Shown here in pieces: positions 1 through 56,017 of a stretch of DNA of 64,000 nucleotides; within the stretch, counting starts at the first letter, position 1; each line of letters opens with the position of its first letter. Source of the DNA: Eulemur rufifrons (lineage: Eukaryota > Chordata > Mammalia > Primates > Lemuridae). The stretch covers positions 46,588,501 to 46,652,500 of the forward strand of contig NC_090989.1 of NCBI RefSeq assembly GCF_041146395.1. Direction: 5' to 3'. Below the pieces are notes generated by a model. The model searched no databases and was not told where the DNA came from. It worked only from the letters and a program-made list of their open reading frames with translations. The position numbers and the translations under genes are program-made.

Positions 1-3000
1 TCTAATGATTATAACCAGCACCTCTTTAGTGTTGAATCCTCAAAGTAGAAAAAGCACAAAGGCACAAAATAGAGCACTCAAAAGACTGTAATTCTGAGAG
101 GTGGTGGTGGAAGTTGTGTGAACACTTTACTGGTATATTTTGTGACTTCAGATTTTCAACAGGAGTCTGGGCCCTTCTCATGGGGAATGTAGACGCTTCT
201 CATTTTTCCTGAAGTAGGAGAAGCAAGTGGCCATGGGCCCTGCATGGAGGCTGCCTCTTGGCCATGACAACTAAGGCTAGGAAACAAGCTGTAATCTAAA
301 TCATCCCAGTCACTCTCTATCTCCCAGGCCACGGCCACCCCTGGAGCCAGGAAGCAACATACGGCACTTCATCTGTGAACACGGAGGCCGAGAGCCAGAG
401 TGGGCTTCCTTTAGAGCTGGAAGCTTCGTGTTTGCAGAGAGTAGCTAGAGGAAAAGGGGCGGAGTGCATGTTTTCAGTGAGAAAGCTGAGGGAAGAGAAG
501 TTGTAGAATTTGGCTGAGAGCATCACAGGTCACAGTGCAGGTGGGAACACTGTCCTCACAATAAACAATTAAGAATTTTAATGGCTTAAGATATAGAGGA
601 AAAAACAATTCTGTGTGATTCATATGCATTATATGATACAAATGGCTTGAAAGGAGGTGGTTAAAGGATAAATAAAAATTTAAAATATAGAACACATTGA
701 ATTATGAAAGGCTATAAGCACATTCTATCCCTCCTTCCTCCCACTCTGAGTTTCTAGCCCACATATATATTTTCCATGGTCTATCAGTTTACCCTCAACC
801 ATGTGATCTTTTGCGTAAGCTCTTGTGGACTCAGATCTTTTCTTTACTCCTTTAGACAGGGCTTTCACCTGCCTCTAGCCCCCAAGTCGGGTCACCAACC
901 CCTTAGCTCTCCTTGGTAGGATACTCTTGATGAGCTTCCAGCAGAGGTCACCTCCTACACTCCTTTCTCTACAGGGAAATAAATTAATTGTTGTTCAGGG
1001 CAACCCACATTTTCCAAACTCCATCCTTCGAACTAAGGCTAGGAGCATGGTCTCCTGACAGCCACCAGGCCCTAGTCATCCATCTCACTTTGACTCTTTC
1101 ATTCACAGTTTCCTCTTTGTGTCCCTCACCTACTGAATTCCTTCTACCTTTACAAGGAGAAGTGGAGAGAGTGATGATAAAGGGGAGAAAGAAGAGTGAC
1201 AGGGAAGAAAGACTCCACATTAGCTTCAAGAATAGGATCATAATATAGCTGGGCCTTGTCAACCTAAAATAATCAAAAGAGTCAGAATGTAGTTTGAAGA
1301 GAGTTTATTGAAGCACAAAGTTTGAGAATGGTTGCCTGGGAACCACAGATTCCAAAAAATGGAAGTCAGTGTTTCAAAGTGTAGAATTTTGGGATTGGTT
1401 ACATAAACAAAGTTTAGGGAAACTTAACAGAATTTCAACATTTTTCTATATAAGGCTTAACACATAGTTACAATGCTCTGATTAGTCGAGGTGCTCTTTT
1501 TCTTTTGGAAACGGTATATTTAACATTACACATTGAAGACGTAAGAGTCATGGGGTATTTTGCATAATCTGGACTGTGTTAGATACAGGACAATAAAGGA
1601 GGCAGTTAATCTATAACAAAGATAAGTGATTAGAAGTGGGGAGGTCTGGTCTCTCCTAGTCATTTACAGAACAAGAACAATGAAGAAGAGAGTTAATCTA
1701 TAATCTAAGAAGCAGAAATTGCAAACATACTATGTGACTCAGTCTCCGTCTCCAGGGTTTAACTTCTTCCTTGGCATAATAAATTTAGAGAGCCCTGAAA
1801 GAATCTGATAACACCTTTTAGTCATTTGTACTAGGTTGATGGCTAGCTTCTGCATTGGCTACTCTGGGGAAGGCACCATCTCTAATCTCATCAGTCATGG
1901 CAAGAGGAGGGAAGAATCATATGGAAGAAAATATGGCCTTAGAACTATCTGTGGGTAGAGCAACCCTTTAAAAGTGCCTGTGAACATGGAAAACATCCCC
2001 ATAAATCTAGTACATCTTTCCTTTTCGCCTGTGAACGCCTGAGGGAGCGGCTGCTGGTATCCTCCGTGTTTCACAGGGTGCTGACCTCTTCCTAGGCACT
2101 CAACAAATATTATTTGGTGAATCATGCTCTCAGCAGATTGGAGTTTTGTTAGGCATTCATCCCACTGAAAGCAGCTCTAGGGTATGATTGTTATTCACTA
2201 CGTGGGAAATACACAGTGTGAATTGCTGAAAACTCAGAAAATGGTTTATGAAAGGAAAACATTTGAAACAGAAGAGCTGACTTGAATGTTTCTGTACAGA
2301 TGATGATTATATTCTCTTTATAAAGTAATCCTCAATTAGTTTAAACTTTCCCTCTTTTATCTCACTTGGAGAAAGTAAAAGGATATTTTAGTGGCAGAAA
2401 TAAACATTTGGAATACAGAACAACTACATGTTGATGAAATCCTTTCATTTTCTGGGAAAACTAGACTGATTAACTTAGATATAGAGGTTTTGTTAAGTAC
2501 AGAAGTTGTTCAAATATCTACAGGAAACAAAAAAAGGTAAAGGTCTTATGAGTTTTCTTTGGAGAACATCAAATTGACAGGTTGCACCCCCCCACCCCAC
2601 CCTCCATCTAATCTATCTTTGAACTTAGCCCAAGTAGAAAACAGCACTGTGAAAACCTGTGGTGCTTAGTTCACAGCTGAGGCAATGAGCTCCGAGCTCT
2701 GCTCTTCTGTGGTTCCCTCTGAACTGTCACTTCAGGAACCAACAACTCACCAGACACACTTTGGACCCCAAGGGATGTGACTGGAGGAGGGAGTTGAATA
2801 AATGGAAATTGATTCTCACCATTGTAGAAACAAGTAGAAGTACATGCCTGGCTGATGGTGGGTGGCAACACCATCCTGCTGTGTGAAGAGCATCATATTG
2901 ATAATACAGACTATTTATATTGGGAAATCTGTCATTCTTGAATTCCAGCTTTCTGTCATCTATGTCCAAGGCAGCCTTGGGTGAAGATGGTCTGTGAGAA

Positions 3001-3185
3001 TTTTTTTTTGAAAGTATATATAACAAAGCAAGAAAACCAATTATTTCTAGGTTATTGTCAATGTTGTCTTGATCACATGAGTTCTGTGTTTATGCCTTTA
3101 TATTGTAATGTGAGGGAGAACACACACCTCTGATTTTATGACAAAATCTCTCACATGTTAAGTTGTTATGTTTTATTGTATGCAG
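1..3185 (+). other. ADGRG7: ADGRG7 upstream intron, 3' end
   Basis: No exon could be supported here. The short open frames on both strands lack splice context and family similarity. Apart from the possible LTR-like stretch at 1265-1800, nothing is recognised. A small exon of unknown sequence could be missed. Confidence 0.5.
1265..1800 (-). repeat. Possible old LTR-like segment
   Basis: GAGAGTTTATTGAAGCACAA, then GGTTGCCTGGGAACCACAGA, is of the type seen at antisense LTR ends, with TTTATT giving AATAAA on the minus strand. No ends or duplication found. Confidence 0.3.
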
Positions 3186-44125
<40,940 letters not shown>

Positions 44126-45145
44126 GCAAAAGCAAGCATCTAGGCCATGAAACTGATAACTTTTGTGGAGTTCTTATTCAACTCGTGTTGAGTTGTACCT
44201 GTTTCCCTCTTTCATTTCCCCGGTCCTCCCAGAAAGTCTTCCTCAATATATTTTGCTCAGGGTTAAGAATTGGGTAAAACCTATTGTTTATTATCATTAG
44301 GGTTAATGGACTTTGTGGTTTTTGTAGTAGTTAATGGATTCTTACTCAAATGAGGTGAGAATTCCATAGAGCATTCAAGATTACCATTGTTTCTTATATC
44401 GTTAAGCCTGTGACACACTTTGACAAAAATGTAGAACCCACAGCCAATTCTTTCACAATTCACTAAAGAAGTCTTGAGGAGAAAAGTTTACCTTCCAGAA
44501 CAAAATGATTCCTGATGAACAGTGTATAGGGATTTGCTTGCATGTATCATACTATCGATCTCTGAATATTTTACAGTTGTATGTGCTTATGCTTTTATTT
44601 CCAGTGAAGAATTTGGCATCAGTTTAACCTCTGGAAAGGGATATTTTTTTGTTGGTTTTTTTTTTTTAAAGCATGTTTTGTGATCAGAGGAATTGGCTCT
44701 GTAAGAAATGGGCAGTGAGTCCTGTTAGTTGGGGTGGGGTGCATTCCCACTGGACTTAAGAGATATAGTCTTTGAATTGCTGTTTTCTGTTTTGCCATGA
44801 ACTAGGCAGCTGCTGTGACTGCACTCAACTAAGAGATTAACAAATGTCATGTGGGCTTGGCATACCCTTCTCACCACTCCCTAAAGGATATGTTTTTATA
44901 GAAAGAGTTATAAATGACTGTTGGATTTAGAGGCAAGCTAGCAAGAGCCTATGTAATCTGTAGTGTAAGTGAGACCTTACAGAAGAACAGAAAAAAGTAA
45001 AGGGAAGAGAATCCAGAAGAAAAGCAGTTCTTAGTGGTGTTATAGTGCTGAACCTACATAGAGGCTGGACACAGAGAATATTACACGATGTGGTTGACTC
45101 AAAATTTGTATTCAGATGAAAATAAACCTTAAGTAAGGGCCACTT
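44126..45145 (+). other. ADGRG7: ADGRG7 3' untranslated region (extent inferred)
   Basis: AT-rich sequence after the stop codon, with no recognised transposon. The first canonical poly(A) signal is at 45121. The right-hand end is an inference from that signal. Confidence 0.55.
45121..45126 (+). terminator. ADGRG7: Candidate ADGRG7 poly(A) signal AATAAA
   Basis: AATAAA about 1.0 kb after the stop codon, the first canonical hexamer in the 3' UTR. A GT-rich stretch (45228-45250) lies roughly 100 bp downstream, somewhat far for a classical downstream element. Usage is not proven. Confidence 0.5.
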
Positions 45146-47379
45146 TAAATGTGAAAAAAATACTCCTTCCTTAATGGGTTTTTAAAAAGAAAAAAAAAAA
45201 ATCAACAAAGAACCATATTTAGCCTGATGGTATGTGTTTGTGGTATGGGTATGCGCTTCTCTTGGTAATTACAGTTGCTTTCTTTGCACTTTTTTTCAGC
45301 ACTGTTGGGGTATAGCAACTAAAATTCCATATAATGTTCTTGAAACAGTTGTTTCATAACTGTGCAAGCTCCGCATGCAATTGTGGAGACTAATTCAGGT
45401 AGACAAGGATATTCCCCTATCTATCCTGAAATTCTACCACTAGGAAAGAATCTCTTTGATTTACACCTTTCTGTTATGCACTGCTCAGCAATCTTTTAGT
45501 TTAGTGATAGAAATCAATGGCTCAATTAATGGAAAGTCCAAGGACAAAGTTGGTTTTAGGTAGAATGACTGTATGTTCTAGTTTGTTTGGGCCAGTCCCA
45601 ATTTGCTCCTGCTCCCCTGACTTACGTTTTACCAGCAGCCCCTTTTACTTTCAAGTGTCCTGGTTTGGAGCATAAAATATATGATAATGCTAACTTTAGG
45701 TCTACTTAGAGCAAGGAGTGCTAAAAATGTGTCGGGATTCTTTTTTTCTCGCTTTTCCTGGCTCTGTGTGCTTCTGTGTTTGATGTCATGCTCAAACTGG
45801 GTTTAGGTGACTGGAAATTGGCTACTGGCATCTCCAATCTTGGGTCTTATGATCTAACAGGAAGAGATCTCTTTTCTCTTAGCTTCCACAAGTCAAATTT
45901 CATGGATTGACTCTAATTCTAGTTATTGTTCCTGCAGGAAAACAGAAATCACATTAAGTATTTAAAATAGAAGGAATTTGAGGCAGGCAGTTGGTTCTAT
46001 GGTGTTTAAAAAGCTCACAGACAAAATGGGGAATGCTGCAGAAACCTAGAGATTAGCATAAGGAGAAAGTTGAAACCTCTTTTAACCCAGAGAGACACAG
46101 TAAGAAAAATTGCCAGAGCCAGGGGCTGGGTCTGAAACCAGGGTGGGCCAGGCGTGGGAGCTGGAGCCAAGGAGAGGCAGCCTGCCACACCCAGGAAAAG
46201 AAAGTGGAAAAGAACCCTGGCCTCCCCCTTCCTTGTGCCCTGCAGCTCCCGTCAGTGTCTCCCTTGGCTGCAGCGCTGGAAGCCAGCTGAGCCAGGAGCC
46301 CATGGGGCTCAGTCCCCCTGTGATACAGAGCACAACAGGGGCAGGGAGAGGAAAGGACCCGAGGGCGAACAGGTGCAGAACTGGCACATCTTGCTTGGGT
46401 CGTGCGCCCACAGGCATTGTATTCAGGGAATATTGGTCCAGCTTGGGTCACATATTCATGGTGAAGTGGAGGCAAGGGGGATGACTTGGCTGACAGGACA
46501 TGATGGGGTAGAGAACGGACAATTACACCAAGGAAGGGATGCTGGCAGCAAAATGTTAAGGAGGCTCTATTACAACCTTTGACAAAATACAAGTATGCCC
46601 TGAGTAAAGAACCACTTTAAGGCTCATCAGTCATTTCCCTTGTCTGAGCAGGGTTTGAATGGGGTCCGAATAGAGAGCAAGAAATTATTTCATGCCTTAA
46701 AAGTTGAGGAGCAGAAAGGGAATAGAGGAATGGAAGGGCAGCTTACTTAAAAAGAAAAGAAAAGAAAAGAAAATTGCAGGAAAAGGAGACTCAGGGCACT
46801 GCAGAACTAATCGGTTTTCATGATATTGTATATGGCCAGCTCTGACTTTCTGTGTTTTCTGATTTTTTTGTGTGTGACAACAGTGCTGTACAGCCATTTT
46901 CTGGCTGTGGTAACATGTGCAGTTTCTTTGGGGAACAAACCATCCTGACTTTTGGATTTCTTTTCCTGGATCTTAACTGATAGTTCAGAGTTAGCTGTTC
47001 AATTGTCACAGTCTGGATTGCTTTTTCTCTTATGTTTCCCATCTTAAAGTTTAATGTCCCTCTTTTTTTTCCCCCTGTCACCGATAAAGGGAGACCATTC
47101 TCAAGCTCACTGCTATCAGCTTATCATTGTCTCAATCAGAACAACTTGGCATCCTTAGTAAATGTTTAGAAAACCTAAGCCAATAGTGACAACTGGATTA
47201 TACCCATTTGTCAACCACTGAAGCTCTCTGGCTCTGTGGAGCCCCCTTAATGTGACCCTGGGCCCTTCATTTCCTGTGGCTCCTCAGATGAGGTCCCAGA
47301 CAGAGTCACCAGGATTAAGTTCCCTGGGGGAATGGTGGGGAGCTGGTTACCAAGAGAGGAAACTGCTATAACAATTTCA
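45146..47379. other. Intergenic ADGRG7-TFG, left part
   Basis: No gene recognised. 46050-46580 is GC-richer and open in several frames on both strands, without coding-like features. (AAAAG)n lies at 46750-46772. Confidence 0.5.
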
Positions 47380-48475
47380 ATTTTAAAAGAGATTCACATG
47401 TAACCGAATAGCAAAAATACAAATAACCCAATTAAAAAATGAGCAAAGTACCTAAATAGACATTTTTCCAAAGGAAACATATATGTATATAAATATAAGT
47501 GGCCAACAGGTATATGAAGAGATGTTCAACATTGTTAATCATCAGGGAAATGCAAATCAAAACCACGGTGAGATGTCACCTCACACCTGTTAGAATGACT
47601 ATCATCAGAAAGTCAAAAGACAACAAGTTTTGGTGAGGATGTGGAGAAAAGGGAACCCTTGTACTGTTGGTAGGAATGTAAATTGGTGCAGCCATTATAT
47701 AAAACAGTATGGATGTTCCTCAAAAAATTACAAATGTAATTTCCATGACCCAGCAATCTCTCTGTGGGGTATATGTGGGGTATATACCCAAAGAAAATGA
47801 AATCAGCACCTCATAGAGCTATCTCTACTCCCATATTTGTTGTGGCATTATTCACAATATCCAAGATAAGGAAATAACCCAAGTGTCCATTTATTGATGA
47901 CTGGATAAAGGAATTGTGATGTGTGTATATGTGTGTGTGTATACACACACGCACATATATATGTAATGGAATATTATTCAGCCTTAAAAAAGAAGGAAGT
48001 ACTGCCATTTGGAACAACATGGATGAACCTAAAGGACCTTGTGCTAAGTAAAATAAGCCAGATACAGAAAGACATATAACTGCATGATCTCACTTATATG
48101 TGGAATCCAAAAGAAAAATCAAATTCATAGTAACAGAGAGTAGAATGACGTTCCCAGGGGCTGGGACATACGAGAAAAGGGGAGATGTTGGTCAAGAGTT
48201 ACAAACTTTCAGTTATAAGATGAATAAGTTCTGGAAACATAATGTATAGCATAGTAACTATAGTTAATGCTAATGTATTCTTGAAATTTGCTGAGAGTAG
48301 GTAAGTATTCTCACCACATACACACAAAAAGATAACTTTGTGAGGTGATAGATATGTTAGCTTGATTGTGGTAATCATTTCACAGTGTATATGTGTATCA
48401 AAACATCACATGGTATACCTTAAATATATATAATTTTTATTTGTCAATCATACCTCAATAAAGCTGGGTAAAAAT
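47380..48475 (+). mobile_element. Old L1 (L1M type) 3' end, plus strand
   Basis: Degraded ORF2 C-terminus and 3' UTR: CATCAGGGAAATGCAAATCA, AATGGAATATTATTCAGCCT, TCTCACTTATATGTGGAATC, ending near CCTCAATAAAGCTGGG. Contains a small TG/AC microsatellite (47921-47962). No open frame. Confidence 0.88.
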
Positions 48476-50194
48476 GATATTCACAAGACATAATTTTTAC
48501 AAAAGCCAAATCCATAATCCCTAACCTGTCACTCTTGTCTATTTCTCCATATTCCCTATACTCTTTGAATACATAAGAATTTTACATAACTGTAATTACA
48601 GTAAATGAAATTTTATTCTGATTTTCACTATTAGTTATTCAGTCCTCATAATAATAATGATTGTATAATATGATATAATTTACTAAGTTGTTTCCCTATT
48701 ATTGTAAATTTATATCATTTCAACATTTAACATTGTCATAACACTGTGAAGAATAAACTGGTCCATATATCGTTTCCTTTGTTTTTAATTATTTCCTTAA
48801 GGAAATTCTCAGGACTTAGATAAATGTGTCAAAGGATATGAACATTTGTTTAGGTTCCTGGTACATATTAGCATATTGTTTTGAAAACATTGCAATAATG
48901 TATAATGTCAATAACATTTGGAATATTATAAAAATTTTTATATGTTCTTGTTTATCTTAGTATTTTGTTGTTATTTATATCCTTTGTCCATTTTTCAATT
49001 GAGCTATTGCTATCTTTTCCTCATAAATTCGTGTGAATTCCTTACGTATTATAGATCTTGGCACTTTACTATATCTGGTGAAAATATTTCCCCCTGTTTA
49101 TTGTTTTCTTCTCTTTTTAGAATAATGAGTGTTCACTCTGGATCTGATTGGAAATGTTCAAAAGACTTATAGAACATTTAGCATTTTCTGAGTTATATGT
49201 CCTTACACAGGAAGAATAATTTTTATTTTGTATCAAGAAACATGTTAAGCACTACGTGGAAACTTCTAAAATGCAGAACAGTGGCATAAATATGCCAAGT
49301 GAGGTCAAATGAATTATGTATGACACATAACATCTCTAACCCCTTATTATATCATACAGTGGTTGGGTGGGGTTCCATGACCAAGTTATTTTTTCTTTCA
49401 AATGTGTTTTGTCTCTTTGTGTCCACTTACCTTTTCTTAAAAAGAAAACACTAAATCTTGGAGAAGTTTTATTAGCAATTATTATTTAGCAAGAAAAAAA
49501 CCCCACCAAAATTTGGAGAGGTTCAAAGTAATGTTATATACGTATCATTTACATTACTTTATTTATATATGTTACTTATATAATGTGCACTTGAAAAAAA
49601 AGATAAAAGTTGCTGAAGAACTGATTAAGTAAAGGAGGAAGGGAAAATAAGGCTAGGAGCCAGGGATGAGAATACGACCCAAGAAAAATAGTCTTGTATT
49701 TTTGCTAGAAGTGGGCCACACCTGAGACCATAAGCTTCCTACCAGCCAACATGAATAGGGAAACATGATCACACATGTATCTCTTAACAGTTAAACAAAA
49801 ATTTCTTTGCGAAAACACAATTATTCCAACAATATGTGAAGTTGGCATTAAATTTCTTTGAAAATGTCCATTGTGTATATTAGCAAATCAGATGGCAAAC
49901 TGAATGAACAGAGACCAAGGTGGGATCTTATTACATTTGAAAACTCAGCGTGTTCACATCCATGCCTGTCACTTTGCTAAGTGCATATGCTAGAAAGGCA
50001 TGTGTAATCAATGTTACTCCGAAGTTACACAATATTATGTGTACACAAAGACACAAATTTAATACACCACAGGAACCTTCAGTATCACAAGTGGATCGCT
50101 GAAGAATGTTTTTTGTTTTATTCTTCTAATACTGGTTTTCCTTAATTTTGGCTGTTAGAATTAATTTCATTTTGTTCGTTTGCTTAGATAGAGG
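48476..50194. other. Intergenic, no recognised feature
   Basis: AT-rich. 48480-49150 may be further decayed L1-like antisense sequence; 49200-50190 shows nothing I can name. Confidence 0.45.
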
Positions 50195-51190
<996 letters not shown>

Positions 51191-51789
51191 ATATATGAAA
51201 GTTTGGAGTTAATTTTTAAAGTCTTGATTTGTGAATTATTTCAGAAAGTGAAAATAAGTTATGTCTTCTTTATAAGGTATTGATCATATTTCTGAAAAAT
51301 TTCATTGGTGAAAATATTAGCCCTTTATTTTAACAAAAAAGCAAAAAGCAAAACAGTGGTATGATCTAATGCTTCTATCTCTTACAAATTATTTCTCATA
51401 GAACTATAGTTCAATTATTATCTGTATTTTTCTTCCAGTGGAGCTTTGGTACACGTGGAAGTATGACCTTTATAATTTGCTGAACTTTGATATAAGCTAC
51501 TATGAAACCATGACATAATAATGAAGACTTTTGGACCTTTGTAATAACAAAAAATATTTTTTTTTCTGGCCCCATACTCATTAGGCAATAGCAGAGTAGG
51601 GAAACATTCTGGATGGGGAGTTGTGGTGTTAGCCACAAGTTATGTGACTCAGGGCAAGACGTTTGCCTCTCTGGGCCTAATAACCTAAGGCCCTATCTCT
51701 GCAAAGGAACTGGCAAGACTAGGTGAACTCTAAATTCCCTACCATCTCTAAAATTTTGTGACTCTAACTGCCAGCTGAAATTATTCTTA

Positions 51790-53050
51790 AATTAACTTAA
51801 AATAGTTTTTCCACCTAAGTAATGCATGAGTATATTTTCCTTAAAAACAAACAAAACAATACATTAGAACGTTCCAGATAGAGCTCAAGTCCTCTTTGAC
51901 CATTACTACCAAATCTAGGCCCCACTTCTCTTCAGGGTTAACCACTGTAATGAGCTTTGTGTGTATCCCTCCAGACTTTGACAAATATGCATGTATGAAA
52001 TTATACACCCATAGAAACTCATAGTCTTGTCTGTGTACGTTTTTCTTTACATAAATGCTATAAGGAACGGTGCCAGTGGTCCCTAAGACCACCCTGATTT
52101 GGTTATTCACTAGGAGCATTCATAAGACTCAGCACAGAGCCATATTCATAGCTGTGATTTATTACAAAAGGATCAATCGTAAACAAAACAAGCAAAGGGA
52201 AAAGTGGTGTGGGGAGAAGTGCAGAGGAAACCAGAGCAAGCTGCCAAGACTTCTGTGGAATCACACAGGATGCACTTAATTCCTCCAGCAACAAACTGTG
52301 ACAACGTGTCTAATATTGGCTACCAGGAAAGCTCATAGGAGCTTCAGTACTGAGGTGTTTGTTTTTTTTTTTTGCTGGGGAGCTGCTTGCACAGGTACCA
52401 ACTGCTTGGCATGTACCAAAATTCCAGACTCCCGGAAACCATAAAGCACATTGTTCAGCATAAACCACATTGTTTGTACAAACAGTTTAGACACAGTGCA
52501 CAATTCTCATCAAAGAATGGTGAGAACACTCCCGAAATCCAGTTTCCCAGATACCAGCCAAGGGCCAAACTTGCAAGCAGGTCTTTCTGTGGATTTCTAG
52601 CAGTCCTAGGCTGCTATGTTAACTCTTTTCTGAACAGTAATTTTCTAAAACTTGTTTTTGGTAGTCAACAAAATGTTTTTGAGATCTAACTGTATGGATG
52701 TGTTTCTTGTAATTGCTCTATAGTCTTTCACTTGAAAATAAAACAATGGGAATGTTCTCATGTCCAAGGGTTTCTCTGGTACACTAGAAATGGAATTGTT
52801 GGGTCATAAGGCATTTTAGATGTTGGTGGGTACTGCTACATCACCCTTTAAATAGTTTGTATCAATTGAAGCCCCCATAGCAAAGTATAAATGTCTATTT
52901 TGCCACACCCTTTTCCACAAAGTGTTATGAAACTTTTTTCTTTTTATCAAACATATGTGAGAAATGGCATCTCTGTGTGGTTTTACTTTGCATCTTTTAT
53001 TAGGTGTGTGACTTTATTGCAAAAGCTTTTTGAGAATGCTCTGTTTAATT
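51790..53050 (-). mobile_element. L1M 3' fragment, minus strand, split by an LTR
   Basis: Left part (51790-52060) and right part (52655-53050) read as one old L1 3' region in antisense (GTATCCCTCCAGACTTTGAC, then AATTGTTGGGTCATAAGGCA and TTGCCACACCCTTTTCCACA). The LTR at 52065-52655 lies between them. Confidence 0.6.
52065..52655 (-). mobile_element. ERVL-type LTR (MER21-like), minus strand
   Basis: Old LTR text: ATTTATTACAAAAGGATCAA, CTTAATTCCTCCAGCAACAA, GGCATGTACCAAAATTCCAG and CCTAGGCTGCTATGTTAACT. It splits an antisense L1M fragment into 51790-52060 and 52655-53050. The family name is tentative. Confidence 0.6.
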
Positions 53051-53261
53051 ATGCATTTATATTGAGGCACTAAACACAGGATCATTGGCATAAATATTAG
53101 ATTAGTGATGTGAGTGCTTCCAAATACCCAGAATTTGATTTTATCTCTGACGTGCATGATTCCTAGAGTCTGGCAATTAGGCTTCTTAAAAGAGCTGCGC
53201 AAAGCCACTCTTGATCACATGAAAAGTTGTAATACCTCTTTGCACATCTTGTGCCATTTGT

Positions 53262-53637
53262 ATTAGTCTACTAGCCATAACAAAATACCAGACTGGGTGG
53301 CTTAAACACCAGAAATTTATTTTCCCATAGTTGTGGTGGCTGGAAGTCTAAGACCAAAATGTCTTTTGAGGGCTCTCTCCTTGGCTTGCAGATGGCTGCC
53401 TGCTTGTGTCCTCACATTGTCTCTCCTCTGTGTACACTCATTCCTGGTACCTCTGTGTGTCCTGTCTTTTCTTCTTCTAAGGACACCAGTCATAGTGAGT
53501 AAAAACCCACCCTAACGGCCTCGACTTAATGACCTCTTGAGAGGCCTTATCTCTAAATAAGTCACATTCTGATGTACTGGGGTTTGGGAATTCAAGATAT
53601 GAATTTTAGGGGACAGGGTACAATTCAGCCCATAACA
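53262..53637 (-). mobile_element. MLT1-type MaLR LTR, minus strand
   Basis: Reads ACTGGGTGGCTTAAACACCA then AGAAATTTATTTTCCC, CTTGGCTTGCAGATGGCTGC and ends with CAGCCCATAACA. This is the reverse complement of the well-known MLT1 LTR. Confidence 0.85.
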
Positions 53638-56012
53638 GCAGTCCTTTTTCAACCTAAACTCTGACAGGTAACTCAGCACAGTGGTGACTTAGCACTGTCT
53701 CCAGGGGACATAAATGAAGAAAAGTGAGTGATTTCAAATTACTCAGATAAAATCTTACACTGCTAGGGAGCTAGGAACTCACCAGAGAGCTGCTTCCTTT
53801 TTCTGGAAGCTTGCCCTATAAAGTGGCAGGAAACTTAGTTTTCATTCTTTTATTCAATAAATATGTATTGAATACCTAGGAGGTACCGGCCTCCAAGGAT
53901 ACAAAATCTAGGAGAACTGCCTTCAGGAGCAATTACCCTAAAGAAAGGTTGAATGTAGAGCCCCAGGGTAAGGCAAAAACATTTTAGGGTCTTCATGCCG
54001 TGCAGCTGCTGTAACAGGTTGAAGTATTTTGCTTAGCTGGTGCTAACAATCCCTCACTCAGAGGTACACAGTAGGAATATCATTCCTTTCTCCTTCTCCA
54101 TTATCTTTGCATGGGGTGGCAGCTTGCTTTGTTCACACAAGCAGATCTTTATGTTTGGCTAGTGGAGGTGAGGCTGAGCTGACCAGCTGACCCGTTTGGT
54201 CCTCACGATTTCCCTTCTGTTTGTAATTCTCTTACTTAGCTGACTGCTGCCACAACAGAGGGGATTCTGAGGGCGGTACATAACTTACTTGAAATTTTCA
54301 CCCTAGGAGATATGCCCATACTTTCTTTGGTTCCTCTGAGGGTAGATGAGATGACTGAAATTTTCAAAATAATTTGAGAATTATTTTTATACTAACTGCT
54401 AAAGGAGAACATGATGAAACAGATTTTATCTAACTTGTTTACAGGACTCATAGTCTCTGTCCTGTTTCCCACGCAGTCTGCAAATCCCCCATTTTCAATC
54501 TTAGGGTTCTCTCCCTTCTCCTTTTGAGGAGTTTTAGCCACACAGACCTTTGGGGAGAAAGAGCAGGTGGTAAGTGGGTTGACTACCTCTCTTAAAACCA
54601 CAGTTTAACTTAAGCCTTCTTCAGATGAATCATGGGAAGTAAACTTCAAACTGCAGAGCCTCTTATCTCCCCTTGCTACAGGCTGTGTCAAAGGTATTCC
54701 ACTGCTTCTCCCTCCTTCACATATTTCCAACTTTCATATTCTGTACTACCATTAAGTGGTATTTTCTGATTCAAGACTATTCTCAGCGTTCATTTAAACC
54801 TCAAATACCTGGATGTAGGACAGAAGTTCAGGTGAGCATGAATTTCAATTTACTGGTTTAGTACCTTTGTAAGCTCCATACAGAAAAGAGAGTAAGATGT
54901 TTGCTGACTAGCAGCACTTTACAGGTGTGATTACTTATAGAATACCTATAACAATCTTCTTAATGGCATGTTTGGTGCTTATTTCCAAGAAGTATGCCTA
55001 TAAATGCTTAGTGATAATCATATGATAACTTAGCCTTTTGGCTTCACTAACAAAAGGCAGCAGTAACTAAAATCAGTGTCTGCACACACAGTGGAAGAAA
55101 TTATGTTTTTGGTAAGGCAGGTAAGTGGTTCAATTCCGGTTATGGCTCTGTGGCCAGTTATCACCTACATTTATTGGGAGATTAAGTACAGAGATGTGTG
55201 TCAGCTTTGACTTGAGGAATCACCACAACCTGTGGTAGCTGGGAACAAGTTTTAATATTAAACAAGACTTTTGATTGCTTGGGGGTGAAGGATGAGGGAA
55301 TTACAACATAAAGAACCTCAAGTTGCTTTCAGAGTCCATGAGCCCCAGCCCCTCCACAGGCCAGCCTATGGGTGCCTCTCTTCCTAGCTTGCAGCTGACC
55401 ACAATGTAACAGGGGCCAGTTTATTTCTCCTAAATGGAAGGACTCTTGGGTTCCCCCTCACTGGGGGTCTAGAAAGGGGACATTCATCCTATTCCAGGCC
55501 AAGGCTCCTTACCTCTGGCCTCAGGGTTTAACCTCTTTTTAGGAACATTAACATTGGTATATTCACTGCCTTCAGGGAATATTTTACTTCTGCCCATATG
55601 GGTGTGGTTTTACCCAATCCCAAACCATCTCAAAGGCATTGGAATACTATCAGACAGCAGTGCATTTCCCCAAACTATATTACTCAGTTTTAAACAACAA
55701 GCAATGAACCACATTCTCTAGAGAAAAACGAGGAACTCTTCTTCGTAACTTCTGTAGTCCTGTGCTCCCCAATCCCTGCAAACAATTACTCAAAGGGCAA
55801 TACAGCGGTTGGAAAACACAAATCAGAGGCAAATAGCATTCTAAACTCACATATTTTCACTCTAAAACAGAATTTTCAGAGACTTCTAACTGAAAAGATC
55901 ACACTATTTAAGTACTAAAAAAAATGACTTCTCTTCCTAAAAAACTTGAATTTACTTTACTCCAGGTCCTTCACTTCAGTGAACCACTTGGGGACCAGGT
56001 AGGATCAAAATG
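53638..56012. other. Intergenic upstream of TFG, no recognised gene
   Basis: A weak MIR-like piece lies near 53830-53960. The rest is unclassified, ending at the target duplication of the solo LTR. Confidence 0.45.
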
Positions 56013-56017
56013 CTTTA

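Noticed and set aside
46053..46592. Open frames of 111-179 codons on both strands
   Set aside because: Overlapping frames open in both directions at once reflect base composition; no recognisable family, splice context or promoter.
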